A DNA stretch of 64,000 nucleotides, from NCBI GenBank assembly GCA_947475875.1, contig CANJME010000003.1, positions 62,001 through 126,000 of the forward strand. The letters are read 5' to 3'. This DNA comes from Caulobacteraceae bacterium (lineage in GTDB: Bacteria; Pseudomonadota; Alphaproteobacteria; Caulobacterales; Caulobacteraceae). The translations under genes and the position numbers were made by a program. The notes under the pieces were generated by a model. That model saw only the letters and a list, made by a program, of their open reading frames with translations, ran no database searches and was not told the origin of the DNA. This document shows positions 42,545 through 51,878 of this stretch, piece by piece; within the stretch, counting starts at the first letter, position 1, and the number at the start of each line of letters is the position of its first letter.

Positions 42545-42928
42545 ATGTCCCGCGCTCTGCACCTAACCCAAATCCTGATCCTGTCGGCTGCTCTGACCGC
42601 GCCGTCGGTTATTCCCGCCGAGGCTTGCTGTGGCGGCTACGCGCCAAGCGTACCCGTGATCGTGTTCTCACCCGATGAAATTCAGATCACAGAGCCGGTC
42701 CAACCGGCAGAGGCGCCGTCGCCGTCGGCGGTCGTTGCGGTGCGTCAGACAGCAAAACGGCGTCCGGATCGCTCCGGACGCCGCCATGCCTTGATCGGGA
42801 GGTTCCGGCCTAGCGCTTGGTGCGCAGGGTCAGGCCGAAGGTTCTGGGTGCGCCCAGGAACGCGTCATAGACGCTCTGCGGGTCCGAAACCGCCAGCGAT
42901 CCGGAGGCCACCTGCAGCGGGCCGTTGA
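42545..42928 (+). CDS. doubtful secreted ORF overlapping the receptor gene
   Basis: The first ~70 residues (signal-peptide-like LTQILILSAALTAPSVIPAEA, then CCGGYAPSVPVIVF) could be a real small exported protein. The remainder crosses the receptor gene's terminator and 119 bp of its coding end on the other strand and is Arg/Pro-rich shadow sequence. A true gene would have to be this overlap or a frameshifted remnant. Confidence 0.22.
   Translation: MSRALHLTQILILSAALTAPSVIPAEACCGGYAPSVPVIVFSPDEIQITEPVQPAEAPSPSAVVAVRQTAKRRPDRSGRRHALIGRFRPSAWCAGSGRRFWVRPGTRHRRSAGPKPPAIRRPPAAGR
42754..42782 (-). terminator. intrinsic terminator of the TonB-dependent receptor gene
   Basis: On the minus strand, a perfect 10-bp stem (42773-42782 with 42759-42768, GGCGTCCGGA type) with a 4-base loop is followed by a TTTT run (42754-42757). 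It lies 27 bp after the receptor stop codon. Confidence 0.75.
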
Positions 42929-45392
42929 AGCCGACCTGGATGTAGTCGGTGTCGAACAGGTTGTCGGCCCACAGTTCAAACGTCCACTTCTCGTCCGGGG
43001 TGCCGACGCCGATGCGGGCGTTGATCACGGTGTATCCGGGCTGGCTTTTGGAGTGGTGGAGATCCGAGCCGGTATTGAAGTCCGAGTTGAACTTGCCCGA
43101 CATGTTCATGCGCAGCTCGAGCTTGTCATTCAGCGGTTTCTCGTAGGTGCCCGAGAGGGTGAACGAGGTGCGGGGCGCAAAGCCCAGGCGTTGGCCGGGC
43201 AGGTTGGCCAGGATGGAGAAGTGGGTCGGATCCGCCAGATCGGCCGCGACGAAGTTGCCGATCTTGGTGTTGGCGAAAGTCGCCCCGCCCTGCAGCGTCA
43301 GGCCTTGCATCGGCGGCAGGTACATGAAGTCGAGGTCCACGCCTTCCGAGGTCACTTTCGGCAGGGTCTCGACGATGAACTGGGTGCCGGTGAAGGTGTT
43401 GAGCTGGAAGTCCTTGAAGGTCTGGCTGAAAATCGCGCCATTGAAGGACAGGTGGTTGTTCATCCACTGGGTCTTGGCGCCCAACTCGTAGGACTCCACG
43501 GTTTCGGGCGCGAACGCGGTGTTCGTCGCCGGGCCGTAGGTGAAGATACCCGCGCTTGAGCCAGCCGCGGTGCCGGCCACGATGCCGGTCACATTGGTCA
43601 CGCGGTCGAGGTTGAAGCCGCCGGCCTTGAACCCGCGCGAATAGGACGCGTAGGTCATCATGTCCGGATTGATCCGGTAGGCCAGCTTGGCGGTTCCCGA
43701 CACGTTGTCGTCGTCCAGAGATTGCTTCAGGGCGCCCAGGGCGTCGAATGCCGGGTTTTCAAAGCCCAGGCAAAGGCCGCCGACAATGCTCTGAACCGCC
43801 GCCGTCCGTTGCGCCTGGGTGACGCCGAAGGCCGGGTTGGCCTGCAGGTTGTTGAGCGTGGCCGCGCTGGTCAGGGCCGGTGACTGACAGGACCCCGAGG
43901 TGGTGTGGAAGTTGGAGACCGCATCCTTCTTGTCGCTGGTGTAGCGCAGGCCCAGGGTGCCGGTCAGCTGGTCGCTGAAGGCGAAGTCGCCGTTGGCGAA
44001 GATCGCGTAAGTGGTGTCACGCTGCGAGTGGGTGTCGGTCGTGCCGTTGGTCGGCAGGAAGGTGTTGGCCGAGGTCAGGCCGAGCAGACTCGGTACGCCG
44101 CTCAGTACGCGATTGGCGAAAAAGGCATAGTAATCAGAGCCATAACGGAACGCCAAACCGGTATCGAGGTCTTCACGGGCGTAGAAGGCGCCGACCGTCC
44201 AGTTCAGATTGCCGCGCTCGCCGGCCAGACGCAGTTCCTGCGACAGCTGCTCGAACTTCGTAAATGTCGTGCCGTCGTTCGGACGATAGACGATGTCGGC
44301 TGCCGTGAAGTCGGTGTCCTGTGCGACCTTGAGGTCAAAGCTGCGCGCTGCGGTGATCGAGGTCAGCTTGGCGTTGCCGAAGTCATAGGTCGCCTCGGCG
44401 GAGATGCCGTCATCGGTGACGTCCTGGTCGTTCGGACGATTGAGATAGGCCGTCCGGTCGAAGGGCGTGCTGGTCAGGTCGATGGAGCCCGGCTTGACCA
44501 GGTTGATTGAAACGCCCCGCCCGTTATTCCGAAGAGGATCGCCCGCCGGCAGGGAGGTATTGGCCTGCTGGGTGCCGACGTAGAGCTGCACGGCGCCGCA
44601 ACAGCTTTCGTTGCGCTCGGTATGGTCGGCGATAACCCGCAGCGAGAAATTGTCATTGGGCAGGGCCAGGATCTGGCCCCGCGCCGTAAAGAACTGCTGG
44701 GTGTTGTCATCGCGCGGGCGGTTCGCGCCCAGGGTCACGACATCCAGGAAGCCATCGCGCTTGCGGCCGGCCAGATAGAGGCTGCCAGCCAGGGTCTCGC
44801 CCGAGATCGGGCCGCTCATGTTGGCCGAGGCGCCCCAGGCGGCGAAGTTGCCGTGCGTCAGTTCGCCTTCGAAGGACCTGGTGAACGAGGGCTCCTTGGT
44901 GAAGATGTTGATCACGCCAGCCGAGGTGTTCTTTCCGAACAGTGTGCCTTGCGGGCCTTTGAGCACCTCGATCTGTTGAACATCGCCCAGATCGCCGAAG
45001 CCGACGCCGTTGCGCGGGCGATAGACGCCGTCGATGACCACGCCGACCGAAGATTCCAGACCGGGGTTATCACCCACCGTGCCGACGCCGCGAATGCGGG
45101 CGGTGACGCTGGTCTCGTTCGAGGTCGCGGTGACGATCAGACCCGGGGTCAGGATCGTCAGTTCACGGATGTCCCTGACACCGGCGTCCTGCAGCAGTTG
45201 TTCGCCGGCGACATTGTCGACCATCGGCACGTCCTGCAGCCGCTGTTCGCGTTTCTGCGGGCTAACCATGATTGAATCGACTGTGGTCACCGGCTCATCC
45301 GGATCGGCCGGTTGAGCGAACGAGGCGCCGGCCATCGCGCCGGACAGTATCAAGGCGGACGCGCTGCCGCTGATCAGGTATTTGAAGCGCAT
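42810..45392 (-). CDS. TonB-dependent outer-membrane receptor
   Basis: The 860-residue product has a signal peptide (ISGSASALILSGAMAGASFAQ). A plug domain follows, VPMVDNVAGEQLLQDAGVRDIRELTIL and RIRGVGTVGDNPG, VIDGVYRPRNGVGFGDLGDVQQIEVLKGPQGTLFGKNTSAG in segments. The barrel of about 620 residues ends with WADNLFDTDYIQ and FGLTLRTKR. It would import a substrate too large for porins with energy from TonB. The start at 45392 has GGGAGACAAC upstream. The neighbouring PQQ dehydrogenases make a role in uptake of alcohol-linked compounds or lanthanide chelates conceivable, which is speculation. Confidence 0.94.
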   Translation of the reverse strand: MRFKYLISGSASALILSGAMAGASFAQPADPDEPVTTVDSIMVSPQKREQRLQDVPMVDNVAGEQLLQDAGVRDIRELTILTPGLIVTATSNETSVTARIRGVGTVGDNPGLESSVGVVIDGVYRPRNGVGFGDLGDVQQIEVLKGPQGTLFGKNTSAGVINIFTKEPSFTRSFEGELTHGNFAAWGASANMSGPISGETLAGSLYLAGRKRDGFLDVVTLGANRPRDDNTQQFFTARGQILALPNDNFSLRVIADHTERNESCCGAVQLYVGTQQANTSLPAGDPLRNNGRGVSINLVKPGSIDLTSTPFDRTAYLNRPNDQDVTDDGISAEATYDFGNAKLTSITAARSFDLKVAQDTDFTAADIVYRPNDGTTFTKFEQLSQELRLAGERGNLNWTVGAFYAREDLDTGLAFRYGSDYYAFFANRVLSGVPSLLGLTSANTFLPTNGTTDTHSQRDTTYAIFANGDFAFSDQLTGTLGLRYTSDKKDAVSNFHTTSGSCQSPALTSAATLNNLQANPAFGVTQAQRTAAVQSIVGGLCLGFENPAFDALGALKQSLDDDNVSGTAKLAYRINPDMMTYASYSRGFKAGGFNLDRVTNVTGIVAGTAAGSSAGIFTYGPATNTAFAPETVESYELGAKTQWMNNHLSFNGAIFSQTFKDFQLNTFTGTQFIVETLPKVTSEGVDLDFMYLPPMQGLTLQGGATFANTKIGNFVAADLADPTHFSILANLPGQRLGFAPRTSFTLSGTYEKPLNDKLELRMNMSGKFNSDFNTGSDLHHSKSQPGYTVINARIGVGTPDEKWTFELWADNLFDTDYIQVGFNGPLQVASGSLAVSDPQSVYDAFLGAPRTFGLTLRTKR

Positions 45393-45660
45393 GTTGTCTC
45401 CCGGTAAGACAGGTTTGTTGATGTCGACGTGTTCTTCCCTGACGGGCAAATACAATGCGCCCATCGAATGCTGAGTTGATGCTGCTTCGCACCTTTCCAC
45501 AAGGTTTACCTGATGTTACGTCAACTACTTTTCGGGTTTGAGTGTTGCGGTTTTGGTACAAGTGGCGTTAGCTGAACGGCGCTCGGCGAAATCACGCTTT
45601 GACTGTGCCCATAGCCGCTTTCGGTCGACTGCCCCGCGAGATGGGCTAATAAGGTGGCCG

Positions 45661-46842
45661 ATGACTCCCACCCCTCGCCCCCGCTCAGCCCTTCGGCAGT
45701 TCATGCAAAACGAAGCGTCCGCCGGCGTGATCCTGGCGGCGGCCGCCCTGATCGCGCTGATTGCGGCCAACACCCCGCTGAGCAAGCTCTATATTGACCT
45801 GATCAACCTGCCGCTCAGCGTCTGGCGGGCGGGCAATACGCCGGCGAGGCTGGTCGAGTGGGTCAACGACGGGCTGATGGCATTGTTTTTCCTGCTGATC
45901 GGCCTTGAGATCAAACGCGAGCTCTACGACGGTCAGCTTGCCACCTGGCCGAGGCGCATGCTGCCGGGGCTGGCCGCGATCGGCGGCATGGTTGTCCCGG
46001 GGCTGGTCTATCTGACGGCCAATCTGTTTCCTGGCGGTGATCTTCGGGGCTGGGGCATCCCGACCGCCACGGATGTTGCCTTCGCCCTGGGCATCCTGAC
46101 GCTTCTGGGACCGCGCGTGCCGGTGTCGCTGAAGGTTTTTGTGACCGCCCTGGCCATCCTGGACGATCTGGGCGCCATCGTGGTCATCGCGCTCTTTTAC
46201 AGCAAGGGCCTGCACCTGACGGCTCTGGCGGGAGCGGGGCTGGTGCTCTTCATGATGCTGGTGATCAATCGCCTGCATGTGGTGAAGGTCTGGCCCTACG
46301 TGGTTCTGGCGGCCATCCTGTGGTGGTTTGTCTACAAGTCCGGGATCCATGCCAGCATGGCCGGCGTCGCCGCCGCGGCGATGATCCCGGTCCGCCGCAC
46401 GCCGACACAGCCCCTCTCCGAGCGCTCGCCGCTGCACCGGCTGGAAAACGGTCTTCAGGGCTGGGTCGCCTACGGCGTCTTGCCGCTCTTCGCCTTCGTC
46501 AACGCCGGTGTGCCGGTAACCGCTATTGGCTGGCAGCCCCTTGCGGCGCCAACGTCGATTGGTGTTGTCCTCGGTCTTTTGATCGGCAAGCAGATCGGCG
46601 TCTTCGGCGTATGCTGGCTGGCGGTCCGCTTCGGGCTGGCGGAGAAACCCGCCGGGGCCAGTTGGGCGCAGATCCACGGGGTGGCGGTGCTCTGCGGCGT
46701 GGGCTTCACCATGAGTCTGTTCATTGGCGTGCTGGCCTTTCCGCACGAAGACGCCGTCAAGAGCGCTGTCATTCTGGGCTCGGCGCTCGCCGGCGTTCTC
46801 GGCGCAGGATTGCTCTATCTTGCGGGCCGGCGGCGGCCTTGA
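45661..46842 (+). CDS. nhaA: Na+/H+ antiporter NhaA
   Basis: The 393-residue product has about 12 membrane helices with the NhaA pattern: FLLIGLEIKREL, GWGIPTATDVAFALGIL (Asp of the ion site), VTALAILDDLGAIVVIALFYS (the paired catalytic Asp residues) and GFTMSLFIGVLAF. It exchanges sodium for protons to hold cytosolic pH. Its stop overlaps the selO start by 1 bp (TGATG), so the two are probably co-expressed. I chose the ATG at 45661; an ORF from 45538 has no support before that. Confidence 0.96.
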   Translation: MTPTPRPRSALRQFMQNEASAGVILAAAALIALIAANTPLSKLYIDLINLPLSVWRAGNTPARLVEWVNDGLMALFFLLIGLEIKRELYDGQLATWPRRMLPGLAAIGGMVVPGLVYLTANLFPGGDLRGWGIPTATDVAFALGILTLLGPRVPVSLKVFVTALAILDDLGAIVVIALFYSKGLHLTALAGAGLVLFMMLVINRLHVVKVWPYVVLAAILWWFVYKSGIHASMAGVAAAAMIPVRRTPTQPLSERSPLHRLENGLQGWVAYGVLPLFAFVNAGVPVTAIGWQPLAAPTSIGVVLGLLIGKQIGVFGVCWLAVRFGLAEKPAGASWAQIHGVAVLCGVGFTMSLFIGVLAFPHEDAVKSAVILGSALAGVLGAGLLYLAGRRRP

Positions 46843-48254
46843 TGCCCACAGGCGCGGCCTGGCGGCCCGATCCGATGTTCGCAGGTCTGGGGACCGAGTT
46901 CCATGATCTGGTCGCGCCGGCCGAATTCCCGAAAACGATCATGCGGTTCCGCAATGACCGCGCCGCCGCCTCGGTTGGCCTTGATAACCTGACGGATGAC
47001 GAGTGGCTGGCGGCTTTCGCCCGGTTCGAAACCTTGCCGGGACAACCGGCGCCGGTGGCCATGCGCTATCACGGCCACCAGTTCCGCACCTACAACGCGG
47101 ACCTCGGCGACGGGCGGGGGTTTCTGTTCGCCCAGATGCGCGAGGCCGGGACGGGCCGCCTGCTCGATTTCGGAACCAAGGGGTCGGGCAGGACGCCATG
47201 GTCACGGTCCGGCGACGGGCGGCTGACGCTAAAGGGCGGGGTGCGCGAGGTGCTGGCCGCCGCCATGCTGGAAGCGCTGGGCGTGCCGACAAGCCGGGCT
47301 TTTTCACTGATCGAAACCGGCGAAGCTTTGAACCGGGGTGATGAGCCTTCGCCGACGCGATCCTCGGTGCTGGTCCGCCTGCAGCACAGCCACGTGCGGT
47401 TCGGGACTTTCCAGCGGCTGGCGTATTTCGAAAAACCGGAGCTCATCCGAACGCTCACCGATCATGTCATCGAGGCCTATCACCCCGATGCGGCGGGCCC
47501 CGCCGCTATGCTGGAAAGGATCGTCGCCGCCACCGCCCGAATGACCGCCCGCTGGATGACCGCCGGGTTCGTGCATGGCGTGCTCAACACCGACAACATG
47601 AACGTCACCGGCGAGAGTTTCGATTACGGCCCCTGGCGCTTCCTGCCGCACAACGACCCGAACTTCACCGCCGCCTATTTCGATCACTCGGGGCTCTATT
47701 CGTTCGGTCGCCAGCCGGAAGCAGCGTTCTGGAACCTGCAGCAACTGGCCGGGAGCCTGAGCCTGATCGAGGACGAGGATGCGCTGGTCGCGGCGCTCAA
47801 TACCTTCTCGCCAATCTATGCCCGCGAACTGGCCGCCGCCATGATCGAGCGGCTGGGCGTCGCCTCGGCTGGTGAGGACGCCGACATCGCCCTGGTCAAC
47901 GCCGCCTTCAAGGCTCTGGCCGCCGGCGGCGAGGCCCTGCGCTGGGAGCCGTTCTTCTTCGACTGGTTCTGCGGCCCGGCCTCGGAAGACCGCGCGATGC
48001 AGGGTCCCCGCGCCGGGATCTACGCGGCCGACGCGTTTTCCGCATTCCGTAAGCTGTTGTCGGCCGCCACGCCCGACCGGCCGGAAAGGCTGGCCGCCAC
48101 GCCGTTCTCCAGGTCCGAACCGGAAGAGCTGCTGATCGACGACGTCGAATCCATTTGGGCCGCAATCGACGAACATGACGACTGGACAGTGTTCGAAGCC
48201 AAACTGGCCCGGATCGACACAGCGAGGCTGGCCTACGGACTCAGCGCCCCTTGA
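46842..48254 (+). CDS. selO: protein adenylyltransferase SelO
   Basis: The 470-residue product fits SelO/YdiU: YHGHQFRTYNADLGDGRGFLF, DFGTKGSGRTPWSRSGDGRLTL with the nucleotide-binding Lys, VQHSHVRFG-type LVRLQHSHVRFGTFQ, GFVHGVLNTDNMNVTG and SFDYGPWRFL. SelO is a pseudokinase-fold enzyme that transfers AMP to Ser/Thr/Tyr of proteins involved in redox balance. The C-terminus lacks the Sec/Cys tail of animal forms, as usual in bacteria. Its 3' end overlaps the convergent enoyl-CoA hydratase gene by 14 bp. Confidence 0.95.
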   Translation: MPTGAAWRPDPMFAGLGTEFHDLVAPAEFPKTIMRFRNDRAAASVGLDNLTDDEWLAAFARFETLPGQPAPVAMRYHGHQFRTYNADLGDGRGFLFAQMREAGTGRLLDFGTKGSGRTPWSRSGDGRLTLKGGVREVLAAAMLEALGVPTSRAFSLIETGEALNRGDEPSPTRSSVLVRLQHSHVRFGTFQRLAYFEKPELIRTLTDHVIEAYHPDAAGPAAMLERIVAATARMTARWMTAGFVHGVLNTDNMNVTGESFDYGPWRFLPHNDPNFTAAYFDHSGLYSFGRQPEAAFWNLQQLAGSLSLIEDEDALVAALNTFSPIYARELAAAMIERLGVASAGEDADIALVNAAFKALAAGGEALRWEPFFFDWFCGPASEDRAMQGPRAGIYAADAFSAFRKLLSAATPDRPERLAATPFSRSEPEELLIDDVESIWAAIDEHDDWTVFEAKLARIDTARLAYGLSAP

Positions 48255-48990
48255 AGTTCCCGGGCCGGCGTTCGCCCACCGCCTTGACGCCTTCTGCGAA
48301 GTCTTCGGTGGCGCGCAGCCAGGTCTGTTCCTTTTGCTCGTGGGCCGTCTGCGCCTTGACTGCGGCGGCCAGGTCTCCGCGCATGGTCTTGCGGGTGGAT
48401 TGCACCGCCAGCGGAGCGTTCTCGGCGATCTCTGTCGCCATGGCCAGGGCCCCTGCGCGCAGGGCTTCCGGTTCGGTGACGGCGTCCGCCAGGCCCCAGG
48501 CAAGCGCCTCGTCGGCCTTGATCCTCCGGCCGGTCAGGAACATCAGGCTGGCGCGCTGGGTCCCGATCAGGCGGGGGAGGGTATGGGTCAGGCCAAAACC
48601 GGGGTGGAAAGCGAGTTTGACGAAATTGGCGGCGAACCGGGCGTCGGTTGCGGCGACGCGGAAATCAGCCATGACGGCGAGGCCCAGGCCCGCCCCAACC
48701 GCCGCGCCCTGCACGGCGGCGACGATCGGCTTCTTCGTGGCGAACAGGCGCACGGCCTGGACATAGAGATCGCCCACCACCAGCTGGCCCTCGCGGGGCG
48801 CTGAAAAATCGGCCCCGGCGCAGAAGTTCTTGCCCGTCGAACACAGCAAGATTGCCCGGACGCTCTCGTCCTCGTCGAGGATCTCGAACGTCTGCGCCAG
48901 TTCCTGGATCAAGGTCACCGAGACGTGGTTGTTGGGTGGATTGTCGATCTCGACGACGGCCACAAAGCCCTCATTAGCGACAGTGATCAT
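48241..48990 (-). CDS. enoyl-CoA hydratase/isomerase family protein
   Basis: The 249-residue product has the crotonase fold: VAVVEIDNPPNNHVS, AILLCSTGKNFCAGADFS (first oxyanion strand), and AAVQGAAVGAGLGLAVMADFRVA (second). ARFAANFVKLAFHPGFG takes the place of the usual catalytic Glu-containing segment, so the exact reaction is open. The start overlaps the preceding acyl-CoA dehydrogenase stop by ATGA, so the two enzymes act in one pathway. Confidence 0.9.
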   Translation of the reverse strand: MITVANEGFVAVVEIDNPPNNHVSVTLIQELAQTFEILDEDESVRAILLCSTGKNFCAGADFSAPREGQLVVGDLYVQAVRLFATKKPIVAAVQGAAVGAGLGLAVMADFRVAATDARFAANFVKLAFHPGFGLTHTLPRLIGTQRASLMFLTGRRIKADEALAWGLADAVTEPEALRAGALAMATEIAENAPLAVQSTRKTMRGDLAAAVKAQTAHEQKEQTWLRATEDFAEGVKAVGERRPGNFKGR

Positions 48991-50153
48991 CGGTTTCCTC
49001 CCAAAACGTTGCGGGCCACGACCCAGCGGTGGACTTCGGACGGTCCGTCATAGATGCGCATGTTGCGCACCTGGGCGGCCATCATCTGCAGCGGCAGTTC
49101 CTTGGTCATGCCCATGGCGCCGAAGCACTGCATGGCGTGATCGAGCACGTTCCAGGCCATCTCGGTGGCGAACACCTTGGCCATGGAGATCTCTTTGCGG
49201 ATATCGCGGCCGGCGTCGAGCTTGGCCGCCGCATCATAGGTCATCAGCCGCGCGGCGTGAATCTGGATGGCCGCGTCGGCGATCCACCACTGCACCGCCT
49301 GGCGGTCCGACAACGGCTGGCCAAAAGTGACCCGTGTCGGCGCAAATTCGCTCATCATCTCTAGCGCCCGCTGGGCCGCGCCAACGCACCAGGCCGCCAT
49401 CTGCAGGCGCCGCGTGCCGAGCCGCAGTTGCATCGGCCCAAAGCCGTTGCCCTCGGTGCCGAGCAGCTTGTCCGCCGGAATGCGGCAATCTTCCAGCGCC
49501 ACCTCATAGGTGGTCGCCCCGCCGATCATCGGGATCTTGCGCAGCACGTTGAAGCCGGGCGTTCCCTTGTCGACCAGGAAGGCCGAGATGCCGCCGCGCG
49601 CGCCCTTTTCCTTGTCGGTCACCGCCATCAGGATGGTGAAATCGGCGTCGGCCGCGCGGCTCGTCCAGATCTTGCGGCCGTTGATTACCCAGTCCTCGCC
49701 GTCGCGCACCGCCCGCGTGATCATCCCGGCGGGGTCGGCCCCTGCGTCGGGCTCTGAAATGCCGATGGCCGAGATCGCCTCGCCGCGCGCATAGGGCTCC
49801 AGATACTGGCGCTTCTGGGCCTCGTTGCAGGTGGCCATCAGCATCCGCAAGTTCGGGCTGTCGGGCGGGATGGTGTAGGCGACGCACGTGCGGCCCACCT
49901 CCTCATTGACCCCCACCATGGCTACGCCCGGCAGGTCAGCCCCGCCGTATTCCTCAGGCGCGTCGAGGCCCCACAGGCCCAGCTCGCGCGCCACCGCATC
50001 GACCTTCAGCCGCTCGTCCTCAGGCAAGCCCGCGCCCAGGCCCTCGGCGTCGCGCGCCAGCACCAGGCCTTCGCGCGGCAAGAGCTGGTCGCGCACGAAA
50101 TTGGCGACCAGGTCCTTGAGCATGCGATGCTCTTCGGAAAGTTCGAAATCCAT
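48987..50153 (-). CDS. acyl-CoA dehydrogenase family protein (ACAD10/11-like)
   Basis: The 388-residue product has MDFELSEEHRMLKDLVANFV, AIGISEPDAGADPAG, WVINGRKIWTSRA, TFGQPLSDRQAVQWWIADA and the end MRIYDGPSEVHRWVVARNVLG. The catalytic-base position of typical enzymes (IYEG) is Asp here (IYDG), as in ACAD10/11-like members that act on unusual acyl-CoAs such as 4-hydroxy or branched forms. GGGGAGAGCCC precedes the ATG at 50153; longer upstream frames are shadows. Coupled by 4-bp overlap to the crotonase. Confidence 0.92.
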   Translation of the reverse strand: MDFELSEEHRMLKDLVANFVRDQLLPREGLVLARDAEGLGAGLPEDERLKVDAVARELGLWGLDAPEEYGGADLPGVAMVGVNEEVGRTCVAYTIPPDSPNLRMLMATCNEAQKRQYLEPYARGEAISAIGISEPDAGADPAGMITRAVRDGEDWVINGRKIWTSRAADADFTILMAVTDKEKGARGGISAFLVDKGTPGFNVLRKIPMIGGATTYEVALEDCRIPADKLLGTEGNGFGPMQLRLGTRRLQMAAWCVGAAQRALEMMSEFAPTRVTFGQPLSDRQAVQWWIADAAIQIHAARLMTYDAAAKLDAGRDIRKEISMAKVFATEMAWNVLDHAMQCFGAMGMTKELPLQMMAAQVRNMRIYDGPSEVHRWVVARNVLGGNR

Positions 50154-50231
50154 GGGCTCTCCCCTTGCGGCCAACGCATAGGACTCGCGCCCGCGCTTCG
50201 CAACGGCGAAGGGGTGATCTATCGTCTGGCC

Positions 50232-51878
50232 ATGGATAGCGCTGAGCCCACCCCTGCCGAGGTCTTGAACCAGCCACCGCCGCTGGAGAACTACGATCTC
50301 TTCCGGTCGGACACCGCTCTGGTCGAGGCCGTCACCCGCGACGGGGCTCACTGGGGCTTTGACGATCTCTCGGCTTTCGGCCGCACCATGGGCAAGGCCG
50401 AGACCCTGGCGCTGGGCGATACGGCCAACCGCGAGGTCCCGAAACTGCGCCCCGTAGACCGCTACGGCCACCGCATCGACGCGGTGGACTTCCATCCCGC
50501 TTACCACGCCCTCATGGCCATGCAGATCGCGCAAGGCGTCCACTGCTCGCCCTGGTCGGACCCCAAGCCCGGCGCTCAGGTGCATCGCGCCGCCGGCCTC
50601 TATCTCTCCGCCCAGGTGGAGGCCGGCACCGGCTGTCCGGTCTCGATGACCTATGCGGTGGTTCCGGTGTTGCGCCAGGCGCCCGAGATCGCGTCGGAAT
50701 GGATCCCGCGCCTGTTCTCCCGCACCTACGATCCGGCCCACAAACCGGCAACCGAGAAGGCCGGCGCCCTGATCGGCATGACCATGACCGAGGCGCAAGG
50801 CGGCAGCGACCTTCGCAGCAACACCACCCGCGCCGAACCCATGGGCCGGGCCGGGACAGGGGAGGCCTACCGCGTCACCGGCCGAAAATGGTTCATGTCC
50901 GCCCCCATGTGCGACGCCTTCCTGGTGTTGGCCCAGGCGCCGGGCGGCCTGGCCTGTTTCTTCCTGCCGCGTTGGAAACCGGACGGCACGCTCAACGCCC
51001 TTCGCCTGGTGCGGCTGAAGGACAAGCTCGGCAACCGCTCCAACGCCTCGTCCGAGGTAGAATTCGAAGGCGCCTACGCCGTCATGATCGGCGACGAGGG
51101 CCGGGGCATCCCGACGATCATCGAGATGGCCTCCTACACGCGGCTCGACAATGTGGTGGCGAGCGCGGGCATCCAGCGCCGGGCCGTCGCCGAGGCCATC
51201 CATCACGCCACCCACCGCTCGGCCTTCCAGAAGCGTCTGATCGACCAGCCGCTGATGACCGGTGTCCTCGCCGACCTCGCGCTCGAGACCGAAGCCGCCA
51301 CCGCGCTCGCCTTCCGCCTGGCGCGGGCCTTCGATAACGATGCCGACGAGCAGGAAGTGGCGCTGCGCCGCGTGATCACCCCGGCCGCCAAGTTCTACAT
51401 CTGCAAGCGCGGTCCTGCCCTCGCCGCCGAGGCGCTCGAAGTGCTGGGCGGCAACGGCTACATCGAGGAAAGCGGCATGCCGCGCATCTATCGCGAGCTG
51501 CCGATCAATTCGATCTGGGAAGGTTCGGGCAACGTCATGGCGCTCGATACCGCCCGGGCGCTGGACCGCCATCCCGCCTGCGGCGACGCGCTGATCGCCG
51601 AACTGATGCTGTCAAAAGGCGCCGACGGCCGCCTCGACGCCGCCATCGAGTCCCTCTCCGACACCCTGATGACGAGGCCCGCCGAGTCCGACCTGCGCCG
51701 TTTCTGCCAGGAGGTGACGCTCACCCTGCAAGCCGCGCTCCTCGCCCGCCACGCCCCGCCCGCCATCTCCGATGCTTTCATCGCGAGTCGCCTTTCGCGG
51801 GAGGATGGTCGAGTGTTCGGAACCCTGCCATCTGGCTGCGACGTGCGGGCCATTGTAGATCGGGCGGCGCCGCAATGA
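50232..51878 (+). CDS. acyl-CoA dehydrogenase family protein, AidB type
   Basis: The 548-residue product is near the ~541-546 residues of AidB: PPPLENYDLFRSDTALVEAV, AQVEAGTGCPVSMTYAVVPVL, MTMTEAQGGSDLRSNTTRA, MSAPMCDAFLVLAQ, EVLGGNGYIEESGMPRIYRELPINSIWEGSGNVMALD in segments. AidB-type proteins bind FAD and DNA and protect against alkylation, but this gene's 4-bp overlap with a crotonase gene suggests a metabolic acyl-CoA role. I chose the ATG at 50232; a GTG at 50217 or farther starts cannot be ruled out. Confidence 0.9.
   Translation: MDSAEPTPAEVLNQPPPLENYDLFRSDTALVEAVTRDGAHWGFDDLSAFGRTMGKAETLALGDTANREVPKLRPVDRYGHRIDAVDFHPAYHALMAMQIAQGVHCSPWSDPKPGAQVHRAAGLYLSAQVEAGTGCPVSMTYAVVPVLRQAPEIASEWIPRLFSRTYDPAHKPATEKAGALIGMTMTEAQGGSDLRSNTTRAEPMGRAGTGEAYRVTGRKWFMSAPMCDAFLVLAQAPGGLACFFLPRWKPDGTLNALRLVRLKDKLGNRSNASSEVEFEGAYAVMIGDEGRGIPTIIEMASYTRLDNVVASAGIQRRAVAEAIHHATHRSAFQKRLIDQPLMTGVLADLALETEAATALAFRLARAFDNDADEQEVALRRVITPAAKFYICKRGPALAAEALEVLGGNGYIEESGMPRIYRELPINSIWEGSGNVMALDTARALDRHPACGDALIAELMLSKGADGRLDAAIESLSDTLMTRPAESDLRRFCQEVTLTLQAALLARHAPPAISDAFIASRLSREDGRVFGTLPSGCDVRAIVDRAAPQ

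Noticed and set aside
45685-46746. 353-codon minus-strand ORF opposite nhaA
   Set aside because: Gln/His/Arg-rich mirror of the antiporter with no membrane or enzyme signature.
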